Positions 5,537 through 12,705 of a DNA stretch of 27,838 nt are shown here, one piece after another. Every line of letters starts with the position of its first letter. The stretch's first letter is position 1. The DNA comes from a virus: the IMG/VR virus record IMGVR_UViG_3300011249_000002, positions 1-27,838 of that record. One strand, given 5' to 3'. Under the pieces are notes generated by a model. That model did not search any database. It saw only the letters and a program-made list of their open reading frames with translations, and had not been told where the DNA came from. A program made the translations under genes and the position numbers.

Positions 5537-6938
5537 ACAAAACAAATCATTTTGTGAAGCTACACACAGATTCAATATTTGGGTAGGGGCTGTTTCATCT
5601 GGTAAAACTTATTCAAGTATCGAAAGACTTATATATGATTTAAAGAATGGTCCACGCAATGAAGATGGTGGTGGCGATGCTATGATCATAGGAGTTAATA
5701 GAACATCAATTCAACGTAATATCCTTACACATTTATATAGGAGGTTAGGTTTACCATGTCCGACAGAGAAATCACAAATGAGCCGATTATATGGTCGAGA
5801 TGTATGGTTTGTGGGTGCACCAGATGTATCGGCAGTAGCAACGATCCAGGGCTCGACTTTAGCATTAGCATACGTTGACGAAGCGACGAACTTACCCGAG
5901 CCGTTTTGGAAGATGCTGGAGTCTCGTTTACGTGTGCCTGGTGCGAAACTTCTAGCTACTTGCAACCCTGAAGGTCCAGCTCATTGGCTTAAGAAAGATT
6001 ATATTGATAAACCTAGCTTAGACCTTGCGTGTTGGAACTTCAACCTGGAAGACAATCCTGTTCTAGATGATGCCTACAAACAACAACTAAAAGCTTCCTA
6101 TACAGGAATGTGGTATAACAGATACATCCTAGGTGAATGGGCTTTAGCACATGGAGCAATTTATGATTGTTACGACAAAGACAATGAATATGAAAACCCA
6201 TTCCCTGCTCCATCTTATTACGTTGTTGGGATTGACTACGGTACAACGAATGCGACAGCAGCTGTGTTATTGGCAGTTACTCCAAATAAATGGCCTCAGA
6301 TCAGAGTGGAAGCGGAATATTACTACGATTCAGCTAAGAAAGGACGTAGCAAAACCGATCAAGAACTCGTTAGAGATATCAAAGACTTTATTGGTTATAA
6401 AAACGTATCTGCTATTTATGTGGACCCAGCGGCCGCGTCCTTCAAAATTGCTCTTAGACAATCTGAACTCCCGGTATTGGATGCAAATAACGATGTTTTA
6501 CTTGGAATTAAAATATGCTCAAAGTTTATTGGAGGGAAAAATATAGTCATTCAAAAAGGATGCACTGTCTTAAGAGAACACTTACAATCATATGCTTGGG
6601 ATTCTAAGGCAGCCGATCGAGGCGAAGATAAGCCAGTGAAGAAGAACGATCATATCTGTATTGTAGGTGATACAAAAGTAAAAAGAGAATATTCAGAATT
6701 AGCGATAAAAGATTATTCAGATTCACACGGTAAATATCTTACATTCAACGGATTAAGTTTTATTTATTCTGAAGGATCACCTGCGAAATTGACGAGAAAA
6801 AAAGCTAAAATTATGAAACTTACACTTGAAAATGGTAAAATATTAAAAGCAACACCAGATCACAAAGTAATGACTAAACGCGGATTCATTGAGATACAAT
6901 TTCTATTGACTAGCGATGAGGTTTTGTGTTATAAATGA
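5520..6938 (+). CDS. terL: Terminase large subunit, N-terminal part, fused to an N-intein (split gene)
   Basis: Residues 1-379 are the packaging ATPase and most of the nuclease. They include Walker A GAVSSGKT (23-30), Walker B ALAYVDEA (115-122, with Asp120 and Glu121), coupling motif LLATCNP (144-150), RNase H-like nuclease strand GIDYGTTNA (237-245, Asp239), YVDPAAASF (300-308, Asp302), and NDHI (376-379). At Cys380 the sequence switches to an intein: CIVGDTKV is block A and ATPDHKVMTKRGF (444-456) is block B, followed by LLTSDEVL. The frame ends at TGA 6936-6938 after about 93 intein residues. The rest of the terminase, beginning CDALRYA, is encoded at 7612-7761 behind a C-intein. The protein alone lacks the last nuclease Asp, so trans-splicing is predicted to be needed. 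Confidence 0.92.
   Translation: MPTSPKQNKSFCEATHRFNIWVGAVSSGKTYSSIERLIYDLKNGPRNEDGGGDAMIIGVNRTSIQRNILTHLYRRLGLPCPTEKSQMSRLYGRDVWFVGAPDVSAVATIQGSTLALAYVDEATNLPEPFWKMLESRLRVPGAKLLATCNPEGPAHWLKKDYIDKPSLDLACWNFNLEDNPVLDDAYKQQLKASYTGMWYNRYILGEWALAHGAIYDCYDKDNEYENPFPAPSYYVVGIDYGTTNATAAVLLAVTPNKWPQIRVEAEYYYDSAKKGRSKTDQELVRDIKDFIGYKNVSAIYVDPAAASFKIALRQSELPVLDANNDVLLGIKICSKFIGGKNIVIQKGCTVLREHLQSYAWDSKAADRGEDKPVKKNDHICIVGDTKVKREYSELAIKDYSDSHGKYLTFNGLSFIYSEGSPAKLTRKKAKIMKLTLENGKILKATPDHKVMTKRGFIEIQFLLTSDEVLCYK
6657..6935 (+). other. N-terminal half of split intein (IntN)
   Basis: It starts at the Cys1 codon TGT 6657-6659 and runs to the stop: 93 residues. Block A (CIVGDTKV) and block B with the conserved Thr and His (ATPDHKV) are intact, as needed for the first N-S acyl shift. 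The length is typical of the N-half of naturally split inteins, and no endonuclease domain follows in frame. Confidence 0.88.
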
Positions 6939-6941
6939 TTC

Positions 6942-7529
6942 ATGGAACATCAATTTCACTTCGGTAAGAAGTTTTATCAAGACAAGAAAACACAATACTG
7001 GATTTCTACAACTAGTCCAAGGATTAGAGCGCATGTGTGGGTTTGGCTGTCAAAAAATGGAAAGATTAAAAAAGGTAATCACATACACCACATTGACGGA
7101 AATAAATCGAATAACGAAATATTGAATTTACAAGAACTTTCAGCTAAGGAACATGTCGCAAAACATGATTCACAAGATCGAAGACAAGCAAATCTAATAC
7201 ATATAAATGAGATTAGACCGTTAACTAAAGAATGGCATTCAAGCAAAGAAGGGTTAGAATGGCATCGACAACATGGTTTAAAGACATGGGATCAAAGAAA
7301 ACCTTTTATAGTTCAGTGTAAAGAATGTGGAAACAAGAAAGATACAAAAACATATCATCAAGATTTCTGTTCAAATGCCTGTAAATCATCATGGAGACGT
7401 AAAGAAGGTTTAGACAATGAAGAAAGAAATTGCCAAATATGCAACATAAAATTTACGGTAAATAAATATGAAAAAACAAGGTGTTGTAGCAGGTCATGCG
7501 GGTGTATACTCCGCAGTCAAAAGCATTGA
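6942..7529 (+). CDS. Free-standing HNH endonuclease between the split intein halves
   Basis: This 195-residue protein starts three bases after the IntN stop. Residues 20-46 form a small strand-rich lead-in. The HNH core is HIHHIDGNKSNN (47-58) with Asn62 and KEH (69-71), the standard layout of phage HNH homing enzymes. The C-terminal half holds two four-Cys fingers (Cys126/129/143/147 and Cys164/167/182/186), likely for DNA binding. It overlaps the IntC gene by 62 bases in a different frame. Its position at the point where inteins usually carry an in-frame endonuclease domain suggests that it recognises the uninterrupted terL site and promotes spread of the whole split-intein cassette. The target is not determinable from sequence. 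Confidence 0.9.
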   Translation: MEHQFHFGKKFYQDKKTQYWISTTSPRIRAHVWVWLSKNGKIKKGNHIHHIDGNKSNNEILNLQELSAKEHVAKHDSQDRRQANLIHINEIRPLTKEWHSSKEGLEWHRQHGLKTWDQRKPFIVQCKECGNKKDTKTYHQDFCSNACKSSWRRKEGLDNEERNCQICNIKFTVNKYEKTRCCSRSCGCILRSQKH

Positions 7530-7611
7530 AGAATGCGAACCTGAAGATGTTTACTGTATTTCTGTTCCTTCAACCGGAAACTTTGTTGCTAATGGAATGG
7601 TGATAGCGAAT
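7468..7611 (+). other. C-terminal half of split intein (IntC)
   Basis: Forty-eight codons from ATG to the terminal Asn (AAT 7609-7611). The following TGC (7612-7614) is the +1 Cys of the C-extein. The length is close to that of known natural IntC pieces. Confidence 0.87.
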
Positions 7612-7761
7612 TGCGACGCTTTACGTTATGCCATTGTTTCAGCCTTTCCCCGAGGAGAATTTAGTCATCCCGATGAAAATATTTCTTATGATCAATTACG
7701 AAAACAAGTTTTTGGATCAAATGATATGTACGATCAATTTAATTCAAGTTTAGGACTATGA
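7468..7761 (+). CDS. terL: C-intein fused to the C-terminal 49 residues of terminase large subunit
   Basis: ATG 7468 begins 48 intein residues. Block F is EDVYCISVPSTGNFVANG (26-43) and the splice end is GMVIAN, with Asn48 as the cyclising residue and Cys49 as the +1 nucleophile. From Cys49 onward (CDALRYAIVSAFPRG) the sequence is the end of the terminase nuclease. Joining NDHI to CDALRY restores the DHxxDAxRY-type motif of TerL, which makes the junction unambiguous. The total spliced terminase would be 428 residues. The ribosome-binding site is weak (GGTAA, about 7 bases before the ATG) and lies inside the HNH gene, so translation may be coupled. The penultimate intein residue is Ala instead of the usual His, and block F has Cys where Asp is common. 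Confidence 0.9.
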   Translation: MKKQGVVAGHAGVYSAVKSIEECEPEDVYCISVPSTGNFVANGMVIANCDALRYAIVSAFPRGEFSHPDENISYDQLRKQVFGSNDMYDQFNSSLGL

Positions 7762-7820
7762 TAAATTTCTTTCATTATCAAATGAAAATAAAGAAAAAAC
7801 TATAGAATAATAGATCCAAA

Positions 7821-7850
7821 TGTGGTAGTTTAAATTTTAAATTTACCACA
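7821..7850 (+). promoter_or_regulatory. Hairpin before the portal gene
   Basis: TGTGGTA at 7821-7827 and TACCACA at 7844-7850 form a perfect 7-bp stem over a 16-base AT loop that can itself pair (TTTAAA/TTTAAA). It ends eight bases before the portal ATG, next to its weak ribosome-binding site (AGAG). There is no U-tract, so it is more likely an RNA-processing or translation-control element than a terminator. Confidence 0.5.
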
Positions 7851-7858
7851 GAGATTAC

Positions 7859-9880
7859 ATGGGTTCATACGAGTCTAGCAATTTTAGTCTTGGTTTCATA
7901 GATCCTTCAGATCGTTCAGCAAAAGATATTAAGCAAATGATGGATTGGTTTTACCAATCTCATTATACTGCAAACGCTGCCTTGTGGTTACAGGGATCGA
8001 TAGATAAGCGTTTTAAAGTGGGAGATCAACAACTTTATAACCAAGTCTACGGTCAAAATTCACAAGGCGCTCAAAAATTCTTTTTCAATTTGATTCGTAG
8101 ACATATCAATATGGTATGTGGTTTCCAACGTAAAAACAGAAAATCTACTACTACAATTCCCTTAAGTGATAACGACGATCCATTAGCAGATGACTACAAC
8201 AAAGTTATGCGTTGGTGTGATGATAGAGATGGTTTTCAAGAATATCTATCACAAAGTTTCGAAGGTGCATGCGACACAGGAGAGACACTATTACATCTCT
8301 ATCCAGACTACACCTTCGACCCTATATCAGGAGATCTTTTTACAGATTCTGTAAGTTATAATAATTATTTAATTGATCAATATACTCGTAAACAAGATCT
8401 TTCTGATTGCAATGGAATATGGAGAAGAAGGTGGACATCTAAAGAAATGGCCAAAGTTTTGCTACCTGGTTATTCCGAAGAAATAGATAAAATGAGTCCG
8501 GGTGGAATGAAAGACGGACGGTTTCCTTTACAAGCGGAATTGCAAAATATTTCAATTAATAATTTATTTACTTACGATGAATTTTATTACCGTTCAACAA
8601 GACGGGGAAAAATAATTTTAGATCCTAAGTCGGGTGAAGCTGTTGAATGGGAAGAGGATGAAGCTGAAGAAGAAGGAATGATAGAAAAAGTTCTTTATCA
8701 ACAACCTTGGTTAAAAGTTAAAGAAATTGACATTCCTACTGTAAAACTAGCTATATGTCTTTCAGGAAAAACCGTTTATCATGGTAAAAATCTACTTGGG
8801 ATAGATCAATATCCATTTGTTCCCACCCAATGTTATATAGAGAATGATATCCCCGCATATGCTTGGAGAAAACAAGGCATTATTCGAAATCTTCGTGATA
8901 GTCAATTCCTTTACAACATGAGAAAAGTAATAGAACTTCAGCTTTTACAGAGTTCTTTAAATGCTGGATGGATTTATCCGGTAGATGTAGTTCCAGATCC
9001 TAAATGTTTTAGACAGACAAGTGGTGGAGATGGGTTTTTAATCCCACTAAAAGCAGGAAGGCTACCTAGTGAAATACAAAGGATCGAGCCTGTAGCTATT
9101 CCACAATCTTTACTTGAGCTTTCTAATAGTCTAGCCGAAGATATAACTAAAATATCAGGTGTAAATGAGGAATTACTCGGTTCTGCCACAGATGATAAAT
9201 CTGGAATACTTTCAATGTTGCGACAAGGAGCAGGTCTTACAACACTGCAAACAATATTTGATAAACTCGACTATACACAACGCCTATATGGGAAGATCAG
9301 ATTACAAGCCATTAGAAAGAACTTCAGTAAGGGTAAGATTCGCAATATACTTGGCCATGAGGCAGACCCAAGATTCTTCACAAGTCATAGCCAAAAATAT
9401 GCCATCGCTGTTGAAGAGGGAAATTATAGTGCAAGTCAAAGGCAAACTGAGTTGCAACAACTTCTCCATTTTAAAGAACTCGGTTTGGGAATTTCAGATA
9501 AATCCATTATACGTGCAGCATTTATCACCAACAAACAGCAAGTTATCGCTGATATGGAAGAACAGAATAAACAACAAATGCAACAGCAGCAATCAGAATC
9601 CCAACAGCAAGAAAAGATTGATAATGCCAAAATCATGCAAGCATTTTCTAAGTCTCGTTTGGATATGGCTAAAATTGAAGAAACTAAGGCTAAGATACAA
9701 GATATTGAAGCTTCAGCACACCATAAACAAGCTCAAACTGAATTGGATATTGTTAAGTCTATGTTGGAATTGGAGACCATGGATTTGGAAATGATTCACC
9801 GATCTTATGAAATTGCAATGGCTATAAAACAACAAAATACAGAAACAACACAAATCGAGCAGGCTTATACAGCAGCTTAA
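7859..9880 (+). CDS. Portal protein, P22-like
   Basis: At 673 residues it fits the P22-type portal class. It follows terL directly, as in P22-like and related short-tailed phages. The N-terminal region has the usual portal layout (WFYQSHYTANAALWLQGSID, then the RRHINMVCGFQRKNRK stretch). A central Asp/Glu-rich insertion lies near residue 260, and SQFLYNMRKVIELQLLQSS is the likely crown/stem helix. From about residue 555 on, the protein is Gln-rich and then a long helix (NKQQMQQQQ to EIAMAIKQQN), matching the C-terminal barrel of P22-like portals. Twelve copies would form the DNA channel at one capsid vertex and bind the terminase and the head-completion proteins downstream. Confidence 0.85.
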   Translation: MGSYESSNFSLGFIDPSDRSAKDIKQMMDWFYQSHYTANAALWLQGSIDKRFKVGDQQLYNQVYGQNSQGAQKFFFNLIRRHINMVCGFQRKNRKSTTTIPLSDNDDPLADDYNKVMRWCDDRDGFQEYLSQSFEGACDTGETLLHLYPDYTFDPISGDLFTDSVSYNNYLIDQYTRKQDLSDCNGIWRRRWTSKEMAKVLLPGYSEEIDKMSPGGMKDGRFPLQAELQNISINNLFTYDEFYYRSTRRGKIILDPKSGEAVEWEEDEAEEEGMIEKVLYQQPWLKVKEIDIPTVKLAICLSGKTVYHGKNLLGIDQYPFVPTQCYIENDIPAYAWRKQGIIRNLRDSQFLYNMRKVIELQLLQSSLNAGWIYPVDVVPDPKCFRQTSGGDGFLIPLKAGRLPSEIQRIEPVAIPQSLLELSNSLAEDITKISGVNEELLGSATDDKSGILSMLRQGAGLTTLQTIFDKLDYTQRLYGKIRLQAIRKNFSKGKIRNILGHEADPRFFTSHSQKYAIAVEEGNYSASQRQTELQQLLHFKELGLGISDKSIIRAAFITNKQQVIADMEEQNKQQMQQQQSESQQQEKIDNAKIMQAFSKSRLDMAKIEETKAKIQDIEASAHHKQAQTELDIVKSMLELETMDLEMIHRSYEIAMAIKQQNTETTQIEQAYTAA

Positions 9881-9938
9881 AATATATTATGGGTAGAAAA
9901 AATAAATCAGCCTAAAACACAGGCACAAGGAGTACAAA

Positions 9939-10136
9939 ATGGCACACAGCAAAGAAGCTCATGGTAAAATCAATGCTATGAAGCAATTTAATGATGGACA
10001 TCATGAAAAGAAAATGTCGGATATCACTACAGCTGATGGAAAATATTCAGGTGGAGAAATGAGTCAATCAGAAGAGTATAAGAAATCTGTTGATGCATTA
10101 GCTTCGTACGCAAAGAAGCACAAAGCTAAACATTAA
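9939..10136 (+). CDS. Small basic, His/Lys-rich protein
   Basis: This 65-residue protein is preceded by AAGGAG with good spacing. It is rich in His, Lys and Ser (MAHSKEAHGKINAMKQF at the start, AKKHKAKH at the end) with no hydrophobic segment. It sits between portal and scaffold, where short-tailed phages often carry small virion or assembly proteins; binding to DNA or capsid is possible from charge alone. No family recognised. Confidence 0.65.
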   Translation: MAHSKEAHGKINAMKQFNDGHHEKKMSDITTADGKYSGGEMSQSEEYKKSVDALASYAKKHKAKH

Positions 10137-10166
10137 TCGCAGGATAGTCGCCTTAATGACTGGACA

Positions 10167-10208
10167 GGCAGATTAAAAATAAGTCCTAAAAATATTCTGC
10201 CAATTTTT
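10167..10208 (+). terminator. Weak stem-loop with T-run
   Basis: GGCAGA (10167-10172) can pair with TCTGCC (10196-10201), followed by AATTTTTT. The loop is 23 bases long and the stem short, so termination would be partial at best. The next gene starts at 10226. Confidence 0.35.
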
Positions 10209-10225
10209 TAAATTTACGAGGTATT

Positions 10226-10441
10226 ATGACTAAAAAAGTTCACCATAATCCAGATTATTTGAAGAACAAGACGGCAGACGTTATTAAACACGGAAGCGGT
10301 AGAGCTGTTCCAAATGATCAATGGGAAATAAATAGAGATCTTACTCCAAAAGGATCTAGCGATGGATATGGAGCTTTCTTACCAAGACCAGGTAAAGAAA
10401 GACCAACCACATATACTAAAACTAACGAATGTGATCATTAA
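10226..10441 (+). CDS. Hypothetical small protein
   Basis: This 71-residue protein starts nine bases after ACGAGG. It is polar, with a proline-rich second half (GAFLPRPGKERPTTYTKT), and appears unstructured. Its stop codon TAA shares the base at 10441 with the ATG of the next gene (TAATG), so translation is coupled. Unknown minor virion or assembly protein. Confidence 0.65.
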   Translation: MTKKVHHNPDYLKNKTADVIKHGSGRAVPNDQWEINRDLTPKGSSDGYGAFLPRPGKERPTTYTKTNECDH

Positions 10442-10746
10442 TGAGCAAATTTGAAAGATATCACATTCAAGATCCTCTGAGGGAAAAAGTAGAATCTATC
10501 GAGAAATCTGCTGAAGATTATTATCATGTTGAAAGACATGGGGATAATCAATCATGGATCACGCCTATTCTTGATGAAAATTCAGCTATATTAGTTCATC
10601 TAAAGACAGCAGAAGAAAAAGAAATGTGCAAAGAAACAATCACCATAGCATTAGGTCCAGATGAGAAAAGTAAGAGTAAAACTACTAAGAGAAAGCCTAA
10701 AAAAAATAATTCCAAATCCAACGCAGCAGCAATGGAGAAGATGTAA
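10441..10746 (+). CDS. Hypothetical protein with Lys-rich tail
   Basis: This 101-residue protein is coupled to the previous gene through TAATG. Residues 1-75 look like a compact alpha/beta domain (YYHVERHGDNQSWITPIL, then ILVHLKTAEEKEM). The last 25 residues are Lys/Ser/Asn-rich and disordered, ending AAAMEKM. It lies in the portal-scaffold interval. No family recognised. Confidence 0.6.
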   Translation: MSKFERYHIQDPLREKVESIEKSAEDYYHVERHGDNQSWITPILDENSAILVHLKTAEEKEMCKETITIALGPDEKSKSKTTKRKPKKNNSKSNAAAMEKM

Positions 10747-10773
10747 AACTAATTATAAGTTAGGATTGTTCTT

Positions 10774-11382
10774 ATGATTCAAAAAATAACAGCAGGCGAA
10801 CTATCTAAAAAAGCTCTTTCAGATAAGACAGATTACAATTGCTTAGAATTAGGTCACGCAATAGTTGATACAATCCCTGAAGAACTTCGAACATGTAGAA
10901 CAAAGCACAATCCAATAATTGATGAAGATGAATATTGCATCGTACGTGTAATTGCAGATGATTGTTTGATAACAACACTTACTCGTTATAAATATTATGC
11001 ATGGCCATATTTACCTTCTCCGAGACCAAATCAAACAGTTTTTCTTTATAATAAACCTTTAGATATGTTCCAAAAGCGCTTATGGTCTCTTCCTTCTCCT
11101 GCTAGAATGGCTCAATTAGCTAGCACAAATTGTATAGTTCCTAAAGATTATGAAGAAATGCAAGGGTGGTCAGTAGCATTTTTTAAAGGTACTTTTTGGG
11201 AATATATTCGTCATCAACATAATATAACTATGCTTTCTGAACACGAATATTTTCTAAAGCATAGAGAAGAACTTATCCAGGCAGGTTGTAAGATCCCTAA
11301 TGCGAACTATTCCGAGGCCTTTGACTTTAGTAAAATCGAGATCAAACAAATCGTAGATACGGAAACATCCATGATTGCTTAA
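10774..11382 (+). CDS. Hypothetical protein
   Basis: This 202-residue soluble protein starts at ATG 10774; a weak GGATTG precedes it. Visible blocks are an N-terminal helix region, IDEDEYCIVRVIADDCLITT, a segment rich in Tyr/Trp/Pro (YKYYAWPYLPSPRPNQTVF), and WSVAFFKGTFWEYIRHQHN. The last 43 codons overlap an antisense frame (11254-11571). The dense aromatic content suggests a folded enzyme-like or structural domain, but no family is recognised. Confidence 0.65.
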   Translation: MIQKITAGELSKKALSDKTDYNCLELGHAIVDTIPEELRTCRTKHNPIIDEDEYCIVRVIADDCLITTLTRYKYYAWPYLPSPRPNQTVFLYNKPLDMFQKRLWSLPSPARMAQLASTNCIVPKDYEEMQGWSVAFFKGTFWEYIRHQHNITMLSEHEYFLKHREELIQAGCKIPNANYSEAFDFSKIEIKQIVDTETSMIA

Positions 11383-11571
11383 AGATTTTTCTATTATAAG
11401 CGGTAAACATAATATTGAAAGAGGTGCATCCGTTATCATAAAATTCATAGTTTTTCTATATTCATTAAATTTTTTAAAAACTTCTTCTTTAATAAAACGC
11501 ATTCTTTCATCATTTTCAAAATTTTCCTTTACAGACTCTGGATTTTCAATTAATTTATTTATATCAGACAT
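11254..11571 (-). CDS. Possible antisense gene with helix-hairpin-helix-like C-terminus
   Basis: This minus-strand frame of 105 residues has ATG at 11571 and GAGG seven bases upstream. It fills the otherwise empty 11383-11571 gap and runs 129 bases into the 3' end of the + strand gene. The N-terminal 45 residues are a charged helix (NDERMRFIKEEVFKKFNEY). The C-terminal part (IYDLFDLDFTKVKGLGIVR, then RDLTTCLDKFF) resembles a helix-hairpin-helix, somewhat like the RNA polymerase alpha C-terminal domain. If real, it is a lone reverse gene within the late operon, possibly regulatory. The similarity was judged by eye. Confidence 0.4.
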   Translation of the reverse strand: MSDINKLIENPESVKENFENDERMRFIKEEVFKKFNEYRKTMNFMITDAPLSILCLPLIIEKSLSNHGCFRIYDLFDLDFTKVKGLGIVRIRDLTTCLDKFFSML

Positions 11572-11585
11572 AAGGAGACCTCAAT

Positions 11586-12356
11586 ATGACGGTTAATATA
11601 GATGAAAATAAAGTAGAAAATACTTTAATTCAAGATAAAGTTGACACTCAAATGTCACAACAAAAACCTGATATAAATCAAATACAAGAAAATAAATCAA
11701 ATGATGGTTCACAAGAAGATCCAAATTGGAGAGCATTTAGAGAAGCAAGAAAAAAAGATAGATCTGAAAAAGAAGCGGCAGAAAGAAAATCAGCAGAAAA
11801 ACAAGCAGAGATTGTAGCTCTTAAAGCAGCTATGGAAGCTGCTTTCTCAAAATCTAATCCTCCTCAACAACAATATTATTCTGAGCCAGGAAGCTATCAA
11901 CAAGAAGAAACAGAAGATGAACGTATAGAAAAGAAAGTTCAAGCTGTTATGGCTATCAGGGATGCAGCATCAGAAAAGGCTAGAGCTGAAAGAGAACATC
12001 AAGAATATCCAAATAAACTAACTAAATCTTTTCCAGACTTCTATCAAACAATATCCCAAGATAATCTAGATTATTTAGATTACCATTACCCTGAAGTTTC
12101 AAGACCATTACAAAGACTCGGTGATGGATTTGATAAATGGTCAGATATCTATCAAGCGATTAAAAAATTTGTGCCAAACAGCACATCATCAAAAAGAGAA
12201 GCAAACAAGGCTGATATTAATCACAATAAGCCTAAATCCATTTCTAGCTCTAGTATGACTAATACCGGAGAATCTACAACGATCTCAAGATTAACCGAAG
12301 AAAAAAGAGCTTCAAATTGGGAAAGAATGCAAAGAATACTTAAAGGAGTTTCATAA
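11586..12356 (+). CDS. Scaffolding protein (probable)
   Basis: At 256 residues and immediately ahead of the capsid locus, this is where phages encode the scaffold. The sequence is highly charged and helical: Gln/Asn-rich start, a coiled coil (about 48-95, EARKKDRSEKEAAERK and following), a Gln/Pro-rich hinge, a second helix region (ERIEKKVQAVMAIRDAASEK), a central folded part (FPDFYQTISQDNLDYLDYHY), then a Ser/Thr-rich linker and a basic C-terminal helix (EEKRASNWERMQRILKG) suited to capsid binding. AAGGAG lies upstream. Assignment rests on position and composition rather than on a recognised domain. Confidence 0.65.
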   Translation: MTVNIDENKVENTLIQDKVDTQMSQQKPDINQIQENKSNDGSQEDPNWRAFREARKKDRSEKEAAERKSAEKQAEIVALKAAMEAAFSKSNPPQQQYYSEPGSYQQEETEDERIEKKVQAVMAIRDAASEKARAEREHQEYPNKLTKSFPDFYQTISQDNLDYLDYHYPEVSRPLQRLGDGFDKWSDIYQAIKKFVPNSTSSKREANKADINHNKPKSISSSSMTNTGESTTISRLTEEKRASNWERMQRILKGVS

Positions 12357-12601
12357 TGGAACAAATATACTCTCTAGAATTTCTAGTTTTAAATTTCGAT
12401 AATCATTCAAAATTAGCAGATGAACATCTTAAATTTGCAATTGAGAAATATAAAGAAAACTTTCCCGATCAGGATCTCCCTCTTTCTTTTTCTGAAAACT
12501 TTAATATATCAAAATCTTTATCGTTTATCTGTACAGAAATACAAAAAATAAAAACTTTATTGTCAAAATGCAATGAAAAAACTCATAACCGTTGTATGTA
12601 A
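12356..12601 (+). CDS. Hypothetical small protein
   Basis: This 81-residue acidic protein starts at a TAATG overlap with the scaffold gene. It consists mostly of helix (HSKLADEHLKFAIEKYKENF, then FICTEIQKIKTLLSKC). No family is recognised. Its 3' end carries the -35 element of a promoter for the HNH gene that follows, suggesting the endonuclease cassette was inserted just after it. Confidence 0.55.
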   Translation: MEQIYSLEFLVLNFDNHSKLADEHLKFAIEKYKENFPDQDLPLSFSENFNISKSLSFICTEIQKIKTLLSKCNEKTHNRCM

Positions 12602-12620
12602 ACAAAAATAATGATATAAT
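12592..12620 (+). promoter_or_regulatory. Candidate promoter for the capsid-side HNH gene
   Basis: TTGTAT at 12592-12597 and a perfect TATAAT at 12615-12620 are separated by 17 bases. The start would fall near 12627, at the beginning of the stem-loop leader described next. A private promoter is consistent with a self-contained endonuclease cassette. Confidence 0.55.
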
Positions 12621-12624
12621 CAGC

Positions 12625-12679
12625 ATTAACATGTCTAGGGGGCACCCGAAAAGCGATATCCTATCGTCGACATGTTAAT
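12625..12679 (+). ncRNA. Structured 5' leader: 11-bp stem enclosing two hairpins
   Basis: ATTAACATGTC (12625-12635) pairs perfectly with GACATGTTAAT (12669-12679). The 33-base interior holds a GGG/CCC hairpin and CGATA-TCC-TATCG, giving a three-way junction with GAAAAG between the two inner hairpins. The HNH gene's AAGGAGG (12695-12701) lies just downstream and is left free. It may control stability or translation of the endonuclease mRNA, or be a DNA-level protein-binding site. It does not match a ribozyme class I can recognise. Confidence 0.55.
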
Positions 12680-12705
12680 TCATAGGAAGCAACTAAGGAG
12701 GTTGT

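Noticed and set aside
7468-7761. Class 3 intein
   Set aside because: Cys in block F recalls class 3, but the N-intein has a normal Cys1 and there is no Thr before the terminal pair in block G, so the class 3 signature is incomplete.
9165-9794. A 209-codon frame within the portal gene
   Set aside because: It is a shifted frame of the portal with a low-complexity Lys/Leu/Asn product and no ribosome-binding site.
12625-12679. Hammerhead ribozyme
   Set aside because: GAAA and a GTC before the closing stem are suggestive, but the essential CUGANGA strand is missing from the junction. It is called only a structured leader.
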